Shown: in pieces, positions 25,569 to 36,090 of the stretch | Numbering within the stretch: the stretch's first letter is position 1 | Layout of the letters: the number at the start of each line of letters is the position of its first letter | Source: Nocardiopsis kunsanensis DSM 44524 | GTDB taxonomy: Bacteria > Actinomycetota > Actinomycetes > Streptosporangiales > Streptosporangiaceae | DNA length: 64,000 nucleotides | Assembly: GCF_000340965.1 (NCBI RefSeq) | Contig: NZ_ANAY01000007.1 | Location: 62,001 to 126,000 of the forward strand | Reading direction: 5' to 3' | Made by a program: the position numbers and the translations under genes | Notes under the pieces: model-generated | What the model saw: only the letters and a program-made list of their open reading frames with translations | What the model was told of the DNA's origin: nothing | Database searches by the model: none

Positions 25569-28500
25569 GTGCCCGAGCCCACTGTCATCGTGACCTTCGA
25601 CGTCACTGAACCGAACCTCGGCCACTGCCTGGATTCCCTGGCGCGCCAGAGAGACGGACACCACAACCGGGATCATACGGTCCAACCGGGTGAGGCGACC
25701 GCCGAGGTCCTCCTCGTCCCCTTCCGTGGTCGGGAGGAGCCCGCGGCCGAGGACGGAACCGTCGGCGAGGACCAGGACGAGGAGACCGAAGAGGCCCCCG
25801 ACGGCCACGATGAGCGTGAGACCGAGGAACAGAACGACGAGACGGTCGAGGCAGGCGAGGACGCCCTCGCCGTCGCCGCCGCCTTCGCAGCGGACCCGCC
25901 CGAGGGGATGCGCGTGCGCCTGCTCGGGGGCGAGCCCGCCACCGACCCGCCCGCCGCCCGCCGACGCGGCGGACAGGAAGCCTCCGGCAGCCATTTGCTC
26001 TTCCTGGAGGGGTGTGACGCCCTGACCGCCTACGCCCTGTCCTACCTGTGGCGCACTGCGGCCGACACCCACTCCGACCTGGTGGTGGGCAACGTCCACC
26101 GGTTCAACGAACTCGGCGCCTCCCCCTCCAAGTCCCACAAGAAGTTGTGCGCCAAGCAGCGCTTCGCCGAGGACCCCCGTGCCGTCCCCGCTCTGGCAGC
26201 GGACCCGGTACTCGGCAACAAGCTGTGGCGCCGCGAGTTCTGGCTGACCCTGCCCGACCACGGCCTGCACCCCGATGACGCCGACCTCGACCTGCGCCGC
26301 TGCGCGCTCTCGGCCCGCACCGTCGACGTGCTGCCCGGCCCCGTGCTCCTCATGCGGGAGCGCCACGACACCGCCGTGCCCCTGGACAAGGGTGTGCTCA
26401 CCCGCAGACTGACCGCCATGAACGACCTCGCCGCCGACATGGCGGGCGAGGACCGCAGACTCTGGGACCGCACCCTGCTCCAGAGCGAGCTCCAGCGCCT
26501 CCTCCTGAGGTTCCAGGATGCCGATGCCGAAGTGCGCGAGACCGTCGTCGACCTGCTCAACGCCCACCTCGACCACGTGCCGGCCGCCCAGCTCAACGAC
26601 CTCAACGTCCTGGAGCGCCTCCTCTACCACCTGGTCCGCAAACGGCGCACCGACGACCTCGTCGAGGTCGCCACCTTCGCCAAGAGCGTGGAGATCAAGA
26701 ACGCGCGTGTGCACCGGCGCGGGCTGGCCTATTACATCGCCTACCCCTTCTTCGAGTCCGAGGACCCCGCCAAGGCCGTGCCACGCGAGATCTTCCGCCT
26801 CGACGACGAGCTCAAGGTCCGACAGAAGACCGAGGACATCCGCTGGAAGGACGGCAGCCTCCACGTCAGCGGCCGCATCGGCATCCGTCACCTGCGTGCC
26901 CGCAAGCGCTGGCAACAGCACCTCATGGCCTTCGCCGTCAACACCGTCGACCGGCGCCGCGTGCGCGTGCCCGTGCGGGTGCGCCTGGCCGCCGAGTACC
27001 GGCTGCCCGACGTCCCCGAGGCCGCCCGCCACGACTACGGCGGTTTCACGGTCGTCCTCGACCCCGCCAAGCTGCGCGTGGCCGGGCGTTGGGAACCGGG
27101 GGAGTGGAAGATCGAACTGACGGTCTTCAACCGGGGCCTGACTCGGCGCAAGATCCTGTCCTCCCCGGTCGTCGGCGCCCCGGAACGCCCCGGCTACCAG
27201 CAGGTCGACCCGGAGGTGTGGGTGCGCCCGCGCTGGAGCGGGGACCGTCACCTCATCGTGGCCGTGGAATCCACTGCGGCCCGCGTGGAGGACCACACCT
27301 TCGACGGCGACACCGGGTGTCTGAACCTGCGGGGGCGGACGGTGGCCGAGGCCGCCTCCGGGGCCACACAGCTGCGCCTGACCCGCCGCCCCGGCACCGC
27401 GGTCCTGAGCTATCCGCTCACCGTCGACGGGGACCGTTTCGGTGTCGGCATCGCGGCCGATGACCTCTTCGACCGTGCCGTGACCGAGTGCGGTGGCGTC
27501 ATCCGCCAGGAGGAGTGGGACGTGCATCTGGTCGACGGGGACCAGCGCACGGCCGCCCTCGTGCTGCCCGACGAGGTGTCCACGGCCGCCTACGCCTCCG
27601 ACAGCGACCACCTGGAGCTCTCCGTCCAGCGCACCCCGGCCGGCCACCTCAGGCTGCGCGCCGGCCAGGCCCGCTGCATCATCGACGTCGCCCGCTGGGA
27701 AGGCCGCGACCTGGAGCTGAGGGGCGAGTTCACCTCCGATGCCGAGCTCGGCCTCGTCGCCCGGGCCCGCGGCCGCGACGAGGAGCACGTCCTGGAGGTG
27801 GAGCGTTCCGGTACCCGCTTCGCCGCCCGCCTGAGCCCGGCCGACATGCAGACCCTCTCGGGCACCCTCTCCCTGGCCGTGGGGGGGTACCAGCTGTGGG
27901 GGAGGGTGACCGGCGACGACGGGCGCACCTTCACCACCGGTGTGGAGTTCTCCCACGACCTCGCCGGGGAAATGCCTCTGGAGATGAAGACCGACGAGCG
28001 CAGCTTCACACTCACCTCCCACGGCCAGGGTGTGCCGGTGCTGCAGGTCGGTAGCGACCTGCACCCCTCCGAACGGGGGTCCTTCGCCCAACGCCGCCTC
28101 AAGGAGGTCCATTACCCGGCCCAGCGCCAGGAACCGGTCGTGGACGGGGTCCTCTTCGACACCTACACCGGCCGCCAGTACTCCGACAGCCCGCAGAGCA
28201 TCTACGCCGAGCTGCGTACCCGCCGGGGCTGGGCCGACTACCCGATGTCCTGGCTGGTCGCCGACGGTCGCGTCAACCTGCCCGACGACCTGGGCCGGGT
28301 GCGCCACCGCGGCCGCGAGTACTACGAAGCCCTGGCCCGTAGCCGTTTCCTGGTCACCAACTCCCGGCAGCCGGTGTGGTTCCACCGCCACCCCGACCAG
28401 ACCGTGGTGCAGACCTGGCACGGTTCCATGCTCAAGCGCATCGGCTTCGACGTGGAGAACATCCGGGGCAAGTCCCGCGACTACTTCGACAAGCTCGCCT

Positions 28501-29228
28501 GGGAGACCCGGCAGTGGGACTACCTGGTCTCACCCAGCCCCTGGGCCACCCCGATCCTGCGCAGCGCCTTCCGCTTCGAGGGCGAGATCCTCGAGACCGG
28601 TTACCCGCGCAACGACATCTTCTTCTCGCCCCACCGTGAGGCGGTCGCCGAACGCACCCGCCGCGTCCTCGGACTCCCCGAGGGCAAGAAGGTCGTGCTC
28701 TACGCACCGACCTGGCGCGACGACAAGTACTACACGCGCGGTAAGCACAAGCTCGACCTGCACCTGGACCTGCAGCGCATGTACGACCAGCTCGGCGACG
28801 ACCACGTGCTGCTCGTACGCCGGCACCCCCGGGTCGTCGACAGTGTTCCGATCGTGGGCCGCGACTTCGTGTACGACGTCTCGCTCTACCCGGAGATCCA
28901 GGAGCTGTTCCTCATCACCGACGTGCTGGTCACCGACTACTCGTCGATGATGTTCGACTTCGCCAACACCGGCCGTCCCATGCTGTTCTTCACCTATGAC
29001 CTGGACAGCTACCGGGACAACCTGCGCGGGTTCTACTTCGACTTCGAGGAGACCGCCCCCGGCCCGCTGTTGACCGAGTCCGACCAGGTCATCGAGTCGC
29101 TGCGCAACATCGACGAGGTCGCCGAGCAGGCGGGCCCCGCCTACCGCTCCTTCGTCGACCAGTTCTGCCCGCTCGACGACGGGCACGCCGCCGCGCGTGT
29201 GGTCGACCGGGTCTTCGGACAGGGCTGA
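25569..29228 (+). CDS. large CDP-glycerol:glycerophosphotransferase-type teichoic acid enzyme
   Basis: The 1219-residue protein has three parts. Residues 1-250 look like a GT-A (GT2-like) glycosyltransferase fold that has lost clear DxD motifs. It is interrupted at about residues 55-100 by a very acidic insert rich in Glu and Asp. Residues 300-800 are a beta-rich middle region. Residues 830-1215 are a CDP-glycerol glycerophosphotransferase (TagF/TagB) domain, with TWHGSMLKRIGFD, APTWRDD, LLVRRHPR and TDYSSMMFDFANT. It probably polymerises or primes wall teichoic acid at the membrane. A GTG at 25569 follows GGAGGGTG. It stands alone, so the polymer type is unknown. Confidence 0.8.
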   Translation: MPEPTVIVTFDVTEPNLGHCLDSLARQRDGHHNRDHTVQPGEATAEVLLVPFRGREEPAAEDGTVGEDQDEETEEAPDGHDERETEEQNDETVEAGEDALAVAAAFAADPPEGMRVRLLGGEPATDPPAARRRGGQEASGSHLLFLEGCDALTAYALSYLWRTAADTHSDLVVGNVHRFNELGASPSKSHKKLCAKQRFAEDPRAVPALAADPVLGNKLWRREFWLTLPDHGLHPDDADLDLRRCALSARTVDVLPGPVLLMRERHDTAVPLDKGVLTRRLTAMNDLAADMAGEDRRLWDRTLLQSELQRLLLRFQDADAEVRETVVDLLNAHLDHVPAAQLNDLNVLERLLYHLVRKRRTDDLVEVATFAKSVEIKNARVHRRGLAYYIAYPFFESEDPAKAVPREIFRLDDELKVRQKTEDIRWKDGSLHVSGRIGIRHLRARKRWQQHLMAFAVNTVDRRRVRVPVRVRLAAEYRLPDVPEAARHDYGGFTVVLDPAKLRVAGRWEPGEWKIELTVFNRGLTRRKILSSPVVGAPERPGYQQVDPEVWVRPRWSGDRHLIVAVESTAARVEDHTFDGDTGCLNLRGRTVAEAASGATQLRLTRRPGTAVLSYPLTVDGDRFGVGIAADDLFDRAVTECGGVIRQEEWDVHLVDGDQRTAALVLPDEVSTAAYASDSDHLELSVQRTPAGHLRLRAGQARCIIDVARWEGRDLELRGEFTSDAELGLVARARGRDEEHVLEVERSGTRFAARLSPADMQTLSGTLSLAVGGYQLWGRVTGDDGRTFTTGVEFSHDLAGEMPLEMKTDERSFTLTSHGQGVPVLQVGSDLHPSERGSFAQRRLKEVHYPAQRQEPVVDGVLFDTYTGRQYSDSPQSIYAELRTRRGWADYPMSWLVADGRVNLPDDLGRVRHRGREYYEALARSRFLVTNSRQPVWFHRHPDQTVVQTWHGSMLKRIGFDVENIRGKSRDYFDKLAWETRQWDYLVSPSPWATPILRSAFRFEGEILETGYPRNDIFFSPHREAVAERTRRVLGLPEGKKVVLYAPTWRDDKYYTRGKHKLDLHLDLQRMYDQLGDDHVLLVRRHPRVVDSVPIVGRDFVYDVSLYPEIQELFLITDVLVTDYSSMMFDFANTGRPMLFFTYDLDSYRDNLRGFYFDFEETAPGPLLTESDQVIESLRNIDEVAEQAGPAYRSFVDQFCPLDDGHAAARVVDRVFGQG

Positions 29229-29319
29229 ACCTGCGTCCCGTCCCGGCCCGGGACGCAGGAACCGCCGCCGGCCGCTCCCCGCGGGACGGCCGGCGGCTCC
29301 GGTACGCAACAATGGTCGG

Positions 29320-29610
29320 GTGATCGTCATCACCCGTTACTCCGTGCCCGAGGCCGACAGCGAGGCCTTCCGTACCGAGGCGGCCGACGCCGTGGCCGCT
29401 CTGTCCGCCCGGCCCGGCTTCCTGCGCCACCGCCTGGGCCGTGCCGCCGACGACCCCGAACTGTGGACCCTGGTCACCGAGTGGGAAGGGGTCGGCCCCT
29501 ACCGCCGGGCGCTGTCCTCCTACGAGGTCAAACTCGCAGCGGTGCCGTTGTTGTCCCGGGCCTTCGACGAACCCAGCGCCTACGAACTCGTCGACGAACC
29601 CCGGGTATGA
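29320..29610 (+). CDS. antibiotic biosynthesis monooxygenase (ABM) fold protein
   Basis: A 96-residue dimeric alpha/beta-barrel type protein of the ABM/YgiN family starts VIVITRYSVPEADSEAF and contains FLRHRLGRAADDPELWTLVTEWEG, typical of the fold. Members include quinol monooxygenases, heme oxygenases and proteins of unknown role; nothing here selects among them. The GTG at 29320 has no Shine-Dalgarno and AACAAT ends 6 nt before it, pointing to a leaderless mRNA. Confidence 0.7.
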   Translation: MIVITRYSVPEADSEAFRTEAADAVAALSARPGFLRHRLGRAADDPELWTLVTEWEGVGPYRRALSSYEVKLAAVPLLSRAFDEPSAYELVDEPRV

Positions 29611-29797
29611 GGTGCACGGGGACGTGGGACGCCCCATCCGCTGGGGAAAGCGGACGCACCGGCTGCGTGAGTGTTCTAGCCTGGACGGACGTGGGCACGT
29701 GCTACGACCGTCCCGGTCGGGCCGGCCACCGCACCCGAACACACGATGAATCGCGCACCGCGATCCACCGACCGCCAGCCGGATGGAGAGTCTCACC

Positions 29798-31186
<1,389 letters not shown>

Positions 31187-31206
31187 GGCCGCTCGCCGGA
31201 CACACA

Positions 31207-31242
31207 CGAGGCCGCCCGCCCCTTCCGGGGAGGGCGGCCTCG
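31207..31242 (+). terminator. terminator after glyS
   Basis: CGAGGCCGCCC and GGGCGGCCTCG form an 11-bp stem, extended inward by CCCC/GGGG, 20 nt after the glyS stop, followed by GTTGCTCTC. Confidence 0.8.
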
Positions 31243-31376
31243 TTGCTCTCCGAGGGGTGCGGTCCGCCTGGACCGGGCGTTCCGCAACCGACGTGAGAAG
31301 AGACGACCGGATCCGGGGGAGTGGTTTCGGCCGTCTGGGGTTCCTCCGGCCGCACACGACCGCAGGAACCGCTCTC

Positions 31377-31580
31377 AAGTTGACGTCCTCCCCGGGGCGG
31401 GCCCTCGGGGACTCCTCCAGCCTTTCGGCTGTAGGCGCGGTGCGCATCGCGACGTCCGCCGGTTCCTGTCTCACCGGCCGGTGCCCCACCCGGAAGACGG
31501 GGTCTTACCTGGCCTCCGCAGGCGTTCAGGGTCTCGGTCCGCCCGGCGGCGACGTGCCGACGGGTTCGGTTCTCACCCGC
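31377..31580 (-). pseudogene. degenerate TnpB C-terminus with omegaRNA-like end
   Basis: On the minus strand about 60 codons read like the C-terminus of an IS605/IS607-type TnpB: NRTRRHVAAGRTETLNACGG, then APAGETGTGGRRDAHR. These match the usual ...NxAAG, GTETxNACGG and GTTGTG...DAHR tail. They continue into a GC hairpin and end GGGGAGGACGTCAA at about 31382-31395, resembling the GGGGAGGATGTCAA end of streptomycete TnpB elements, where the guide-RNA scaffold lies. The catalytic domain is missing and no TnpA is present. A relic is the best reading; recognition is by memory of family patterns, not by search. Confidence 0.6.
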
Positions 31581-31801
31581 CGGCAACACAGCAGGTACAC
31601 GGTCGAGAACCCAACGCGCAGATTGGGGCCGATTCACCTCCGGTCTGAAGGCCGGAGCGCTCTCGGACGAGCCTGGTAGCGGCAGGGGTCGCGAAGTACG
31701 AGGGAGTTTCGCGCTCGGTGTCCATTCGCGTGAGTGGATCGTGACGAGCAGGAGCGTGAGCGAATGGTGAGGCGGGGGGCGAGCGCGGGCGTCGGCCGGG
31801 G
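31581..31801. other. gene-free gap before hemolysin III
   Basis: No protein-like frame or clear signal is visible. Direct short motifs such as GAGCGAATGG and GTGAGTGGATCGTGAGCAG-like sequence occur, and part may be further decayed TnpB DNA. Confidence 0.35.
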
Positions 31802-32578
31802 TCAGACGGTCGTGTAGACCACGAAGGACACTGCGACATAGTGGCACACGAACGCGGCGATGGTCAGCGAGTGGAAGATCTCGTGGAAACCGAACCAGCG
31901 GGGTGCGGGATCAGGGCGCTTGAGGCCGTAGACGACCGCGCCGACGCTGTACAGGAGACCGCCGACCAGGATCAGGATCCAGGTGGCCGGGTGGGTGCCG
32001 TGCACCAGATCGGGGACGAAGAGCACGGCCACCCAGCCGATGGCCAGGTACAGGGCCGTGGAGAGCCAGCGCGGGGCGTTGAGCCACAGGAGCTTGAAAG
32101 CCACCCCCGCGATCGCCCCGCCCCAGACCAGGGCGAGCATCGCCGTGCGCAACGTGCCCTCCAGTACCAGCACGATGAAGGGCGTGTAGGTACCGGCGAT
32201 GATCAGGTAGATGTTCGAGTGGTCCATGCGCCGCAGCAGCCGCTGGGCACGCGGGGACCACCGGCCCACGTGGTAGATGGCCGAGGTGCTGAACAGCAGC
32301 ACGGAGCTGAGTGCGTAGACCGCGGCCGCGGCCAGGGCCGGGGCGGTGGGGGACAGGACCACCAGCACGATGCCCGCGGCCAGTGCGAGCGGTGCGGTCC
32401 CCAGGTGCAGCCAGCCGCGGAGTCTGGGTTTGACCGCATCCAGCAGGTCACCGGCGGTCTGGGCGGCGAGTCCGGGAACGGACGAGGTTCGGGCTCCGTC
32501 ATCGGAACCGGGGCCGTGGCCGGGACGGTCCTCTTCCTCGGACGGACCGGTTCCGCCTGTCCTCTCGGTCGCCACCAT
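31802..32578 (-). CDS. hemolysin III / PAQR-family membrane protein
   Basis: This 258-residue protein has a hydrophilic N-terminus of about 45 residues and seven hydrophobic segments. It carries the PAQR/HlyIII metal motifs: SAIYHVGRWSPRAQRLLRRMDHSNIYLIIAGTYTPF in the first half and HEIFHSLTIAAFVCHYVA at the C-terminus, whose Ser/His/Asp/His residues resemble the zinc site of PAQR receptors. Members are proposed membrane hydrolases or regulators; haemolysis is known only for a few. The ATG at 32578 follows GAGGAGG. A CTTAAC-N5-GTTAAG repeat lies 48-64 nt upstream. Confidence 0.85.
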   Translation of the reverse strand: MVATERTGGTGPSEEEDRPGHGPGSDDGARTSSVPGLAAQTAGDLLDAVKPRLRGWLHLGTAPLALAAGIVLVVLSPTAPALAAAAVYALSSVLLFSTSAIYHVGRWSPRAQRLLRRMDHSNIYLIIAGTYTPFIVLVLEGTLRTAMLALVWGGAIAGVAFKLLWLNAPRWLSTALYLAIGWVAVLFVPDLVHGTHPATWILILVGGLLYSVGAVVYGLKRPDPAPRWFGFHEIFHSLTIAAFVCHYVAVSFVVYTTV

Positions 32579-32625
32579 CGGCCTCCTCGTCGCGCTGGTC
32601 CGTTCCCTCGCGGATCCCCAGGCAG

Positions 32626-32642
32626 CTTAACTTACGGTTAAG
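32626..32642. promoter_or_regulatory. CTTAAC-N5-GTTAAG inverted repeat upstream of hemolysin III
   Basis: A perfect 6-bp inverted repeat with 5-bp spacer lies in an AT-rich patch 48-64 bp upstream of the hemolysin III start. Its form and position suit a repressor site. The 432-bp divergent gap to ppdK (32579-33010) also contains AT-rich sequence at 32837-32890 that probably holds the ppdK promoter; the exact elements are unclear. Confidence 0.45.
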
Positions 32643-33010
32643 TAGGTTACTTGCTGGTACTGCTGTGTCCCCTGGCACACCGGGGATCGGTGGTGCCGGT
32701 GCGCAAGGGTATTGGTTCGCTCGCGAAAATATGCCTTCTCTGATCGATCATCGCCGCACCCACCCCCTGTCGGCGTTCTGGCCTGCTTTTCTCTGCTTTC
32801 GCCTTCACCCCGAGGGGGTTCCGTGCCGGTGCTCGGCATATAAGAGGTGAACCATTGGTTTAGACCTATTTGGCCTCTCTGAGCTGCGAAGATGATCAAA
32901 TGCCCTGGTTCGTGAAGGTTCTGGTCTGCGGCGCCTGGATAGAGTCGCGCCCGATTACGGCACAGGTCGGCTCAACGCTGAGTCGTCGAGCGAGACGAGG
33001 GAGTACCCCC

Positions 33011-35707
33011 GTGACCAAGTACGTCTACAAGTTCGCCGAGGGCAACAAGGATCAGAAGGACCTCCTCGGAGGTAAGGGGGCCAACCTCGCCGAGATGACC
33101 AACCTCGGTCTCCCCGTGCCCCCGGGCTTCACCATCACCACCCAGGCGTGCCGGCACTACCTGGATCACGGCACCATGCCCGACGGGCTCGACGCCGAGA
33201 TCGAGACGAACCTCGGCGAACTCGAACGCGAGATGGGCCGAGATCTCGGCCAACCCGATGATCCCCTCCTGGTGAGCGTGCGCTCGGGCGCCCGCTTCTC
33301 CATGCCCGGCATGATGGAGACCGTCCTCAACATCGGCCTCAACGACGAATCCGTCGAGGGCCTGGCCAGCCAGGGCGGCGACGAGCGCTTCGCCTGGGAC
33401 TCCTACCGCCGCCTGGTGCAGATGTTCGGCAAGACCGTCCAGGACATCGACGGCGACCTCTTCGAGGAGGCCATCGACCGGGTCAAGGCCGAGAAGGGCA
33501 TCACCGACGACCTCGACCTGGACGCCGGTGATTTCCGCGCCCTGGTCGAACGCTTCAAGGCCATCGTCCACGAACAGACCGGCCACCCCTTCCCGACCGA
33601 CCCGCGTGAACAGATGCGCCAGGCCGTACGCGCGGTCTTCCAGTCCTGGGACGCCCCACGCGCCGTGCTCTACCGCAGACAGGAGCGCATCCCCACCGAC
33701 CTGGGCACCGCGGTCAACGTGTGCTCCATGGTCTTCGGCAACCTCGGCATGGACTCGGGCACCGGCGTGGCCTTCACCCGCGACCCCGCCTCCGGCCGCC
33801 AGGGGGTCTACGGCGACTACCTGCAGAACGCCCAGGGCGAGGACGTCGTGGCCGGTATCCGCAACACCGTCCCCCTCACCGACCTGGCCGACATCGACGC
33901 CAAGAGCTACGACGAACTCATGGCCATCATGGAGACCCTGGAGAACCACTACAGGGACCTGTGCGACATCGAGTTCACCATCGAGCGCGGCAAGCTCTGG
34001 ATGCTCCAGACCCGCGTGGGCAAGCGCACCGCTGCCGCCGCCTTCCGCATCGCCGACCAGCTCGCCGACCAAGGCATGATCGCCATCGACGAGGCCCTCC
34101 AGCGGGTCAACGGCGACCAGCTCGCCCAGCTGATGTTCCCCCGCTTCGACGAGAAGGCCGCCGCCGGTGACCAGTTCCACCGCCTGGGCCGCGGCATGAA
34201 CGCCTCGCCCGGTGCCGCCGTGGGCAAGGCCGTCTTCGACTCCTCCACCGCCATCGAGTGGGCCCGCAACGGTGAGAAGGTCATCCTCTGCCGGCGCGAG
34301 ACCAACCCCGACGACCTCGAAGGGATGATCTCCGCGGAGGGCATCCTCACCAGCCGCGGCGGCAAGACCTCCCACGCGGCCGTCGTGGCCCGCGGCATGG
34401 GCAAGACCTGCGTGTGCGGCGCGGAAGAACTCGACATCGACACGAAGAACCGCCGCATGGTCACCTCCGGCGGTGAGACCGTCGGGGAGGGCGAGGTCGT
34501 CTCCATCGACGGCACCACTGGCGAGGTCTTCCTCGGCGAGGTGCCCGTCGTCGACTCCCCGGTCGTGCGTTACTTCGAGAACGAGATCGACCCCGCCTCC
34601 GACGAGGCCGACGACCTCGTGCGCGCCGTCGACCGCCTCATGCGCCAAGGCGACGACGCGCGCCGCCTCCACGTGCGCGCCAACGCCGACACCCCCGAGG
34701 ACGCCGCACGCGCCCGCCGCATGGGCGCCCAGGGCATCGGACTGTGCCGTACCGAGCACATGTTCCTCGGCGACCGGCGCCAGCTCGTCGAACGCCTGAT
34801 CCTCGCCGAGACCACGGAGGATCGGGACGGGGCACTGGACGCCCTGCTGCCCCACCAGCGTGCCGACTTCAACGGGATCTTCTCCTCCATGGACGGGCTG
34901 CCCGTCACCGTGCGCCTGCTCGACCCGCCGCTGCACGAGTTCCTGCCCGACATCACGGAACTGTCGGTGCGCGTAGCGGTGGCCGAGGCCCGCGGTGAGA
35001 GCGACGCGAACGACACCCGCATGCTCGAGGCCGTCCAGCGCCTCCACGAGCAGAACCCCATGCTCGGCCTCCGCGGTGTTCGCCTGGGGCTGGCGGTGCC
35101 CGGCCTGTTCACCATGCAGGTGCGCGCCATCGCTCAGGCGGCCGCAGAGCGCATCCGCGAGGGCGGCCGTCCCCACCCGGAGATCATGATCCCGCTCGTG
35201 GGCACCGTCCAGGAACTGGAGATCATCCGCGAGGACGCCCTGCGCGTGCTGCGCGAGGTCGGCGAGGAGAACGGCGTCGAGCTCGACTTCCCGGTCGGGA
35301 CCATGATCGAGCTGCCCCGCGCAGCCCTGACCGCCGGACAGATCGCCGAGAGCGCCGAGTTCTTCTCCTTCGGTACCAACGACCTGACCCAGACCGCCTG
35401 GGGCTTCTCCCGCGACGACGTCGAGGCCTCCTTCTTCTCCGCCTACCTCGAAAAGGGAGTGTTCGGGGTCTCGCCGTTCGAGTCGCTGGACGTGGACGGG
35501 GTCGGCCGCCTGGTCCGCATCGCAGTGGAGGAAGGCCGGGCCGCACGCCCCGAGATGCAGTTCGGTGTGTGCGGTGAGCACGGGGGCGACCCGACCTCGG
35601 TGCACTTCTTCCACGAGACCGGACTGGACTACGTCTCCTGTTCGCCCTTCCGCGTACCCGTGGCGCGGCTGGAGGCCGGCCGCGCCGCTGCACGCACCGG
35701 CAACTGA
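33011..35707 (+). CDS. ppdK: pyruvate, phosphate dikinase
   Basis: The 898-residue enzyme interconverts pyruvate, ATP and phosphate with PEP, AMP and PPi. The N-terminal nucleotide-binding domain starts KYVYKFAEGNKDQKDLLGGKGANLAEM. The swivelling phosphohistidine domain has TSRGGKTSHAAVVARGMGK near residue 450, with the catalytic His and the regulatory Thr preceding it. The C-terminal PEP/pyruvate barrel carries GIGLCRTEHMF, GTNDLTQTAWGFSRDD and GVCGEHGGDP. The GTG at 33011 has GGGAG about 9 nt upstream; the in-frame region further upstream is not family-like. A strong terminator follows. Confidence 0.96.
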   Translation: MTKYVYKFAEGNKDQKDLLGGKGANLAEMTNLGLPVPPGFTITTQACRHYLDHGTMPDGLDAEIETNLGELEREMGRDLGQPDDPLLVSVRSGARFSMPGMMETVLNIGLNDESVEGLASQGGDERFAWDSYRRLVQMFGKTVQDIDGDLFEEAIDRVKAEKGITDDLDLDAGDFRALVERFKAIVHEQTGHPFPTDPREQMRQAVRAVFQSWDAPRAVLYRRQERIPTDLGTAVNVCSMVFGNLGMDSGTGVAFTRDPASGRQGVYGDYLQNAQGEDVVAGIRNTVPLTDLADIDAKSYDELMAIMETLENHYRDLCDIEFTIERGKLWMLQTRVGKRTAAAAFRIADQLADQGMIAIDEALQRVNGDQLAQLMFPRFDEKAAAGDQFHRLGRGMNASPGAAVGKAVFDSSTAIEWARNGEKVILCRRETNPDDLEGMISAEGILTSRGGKTSHAAVVARGMGKTCVCGAEELDIDTKNRRMVTSGGETVGEGEVVSIDGTTGEVFLGEVPVVDSPVVRYFENEIDPASDEADDLVRAVDRLMRQGDDARRLHVRANADTPEDAARARRMGAQGIGLCRTEHMFLGDRRQLVERLILAETTEDRDGALDALLPHQRADFNGIFSSMDGLPVTVRLLDPPLHEFLPDITELSVRVAVAEARGESDANDTRMLEAVQRLHEQNPMLGLRGVRLGLAVPGLFTMQVRAIAQAAAERIREGGRPHPEIMIPLVGTVQELEIIREDALRVLREVGEENGVELDFPVGTMIELPRAALTAGQIAESAEFFSFGTNDLTQTAWGFSRDDVEASFFSAYLEKGVFGVSPFESLDVDGVGRLVRIAVEEGRAARPEMQFGVCGEHGGDPTSVHFFHETGLDYVSCSPFRVPVARLEAGRAAARTGN

Positions 35708-35723
35708 TCCCGGCCGGTCCGTT

Positions 35724-35754
35724 ACCGGCGCCCCCGCGGGACGGGGGCGCCGGT
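35724..35754 (+). terminator. terminator after ppdK
   Basis: ACCGGCGCCCCC and GGGGGCGCCGGT form a perfect 12-bp stem with a 7-nt loop, 16 nt after the ppdK stop. Confidence 0.8.
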
Positions 35755-36090
35755 GTGTTCGGGGTCATGGCAGGGCCCGTCCCCGGCCCAGGGAACGGGC
35801 TCTGCCTCGGACACGGCCACCACCGGGAGCGTCCTACACTCGGGGCGTGGAGACGGTGGTACGGCCCGGAATCGAGGGGTTCCGCGTAATCCTTTCGTGA
35901 TATCTTCTTGGTCGCTGGTACGGCCGCAGATCCCCACCCCTCCCCGCGAGCGGAGGGGGATGTCGGCCACACCCCCGAGAAACCGGCCGATCCGGCCGGA
36001 GGAACCGCGAACCGGCGGTGAGCAAGGGCCGTCCCAGAGGGAGACGCCGATGCGTGTCGCCCTGTCAGCGAGTTGTGCGGAGGTGAGCCG
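35755..36090. other. gene-free leader of the YdcF-like gene
   Basis: This 336-base stretch contains an AT-richer patch near 35890-35925 (GTGATATCTTCTTGG) that may include the promoter of the following gene. No other signal or protein-like frame was seen. Confidence 0.35.
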
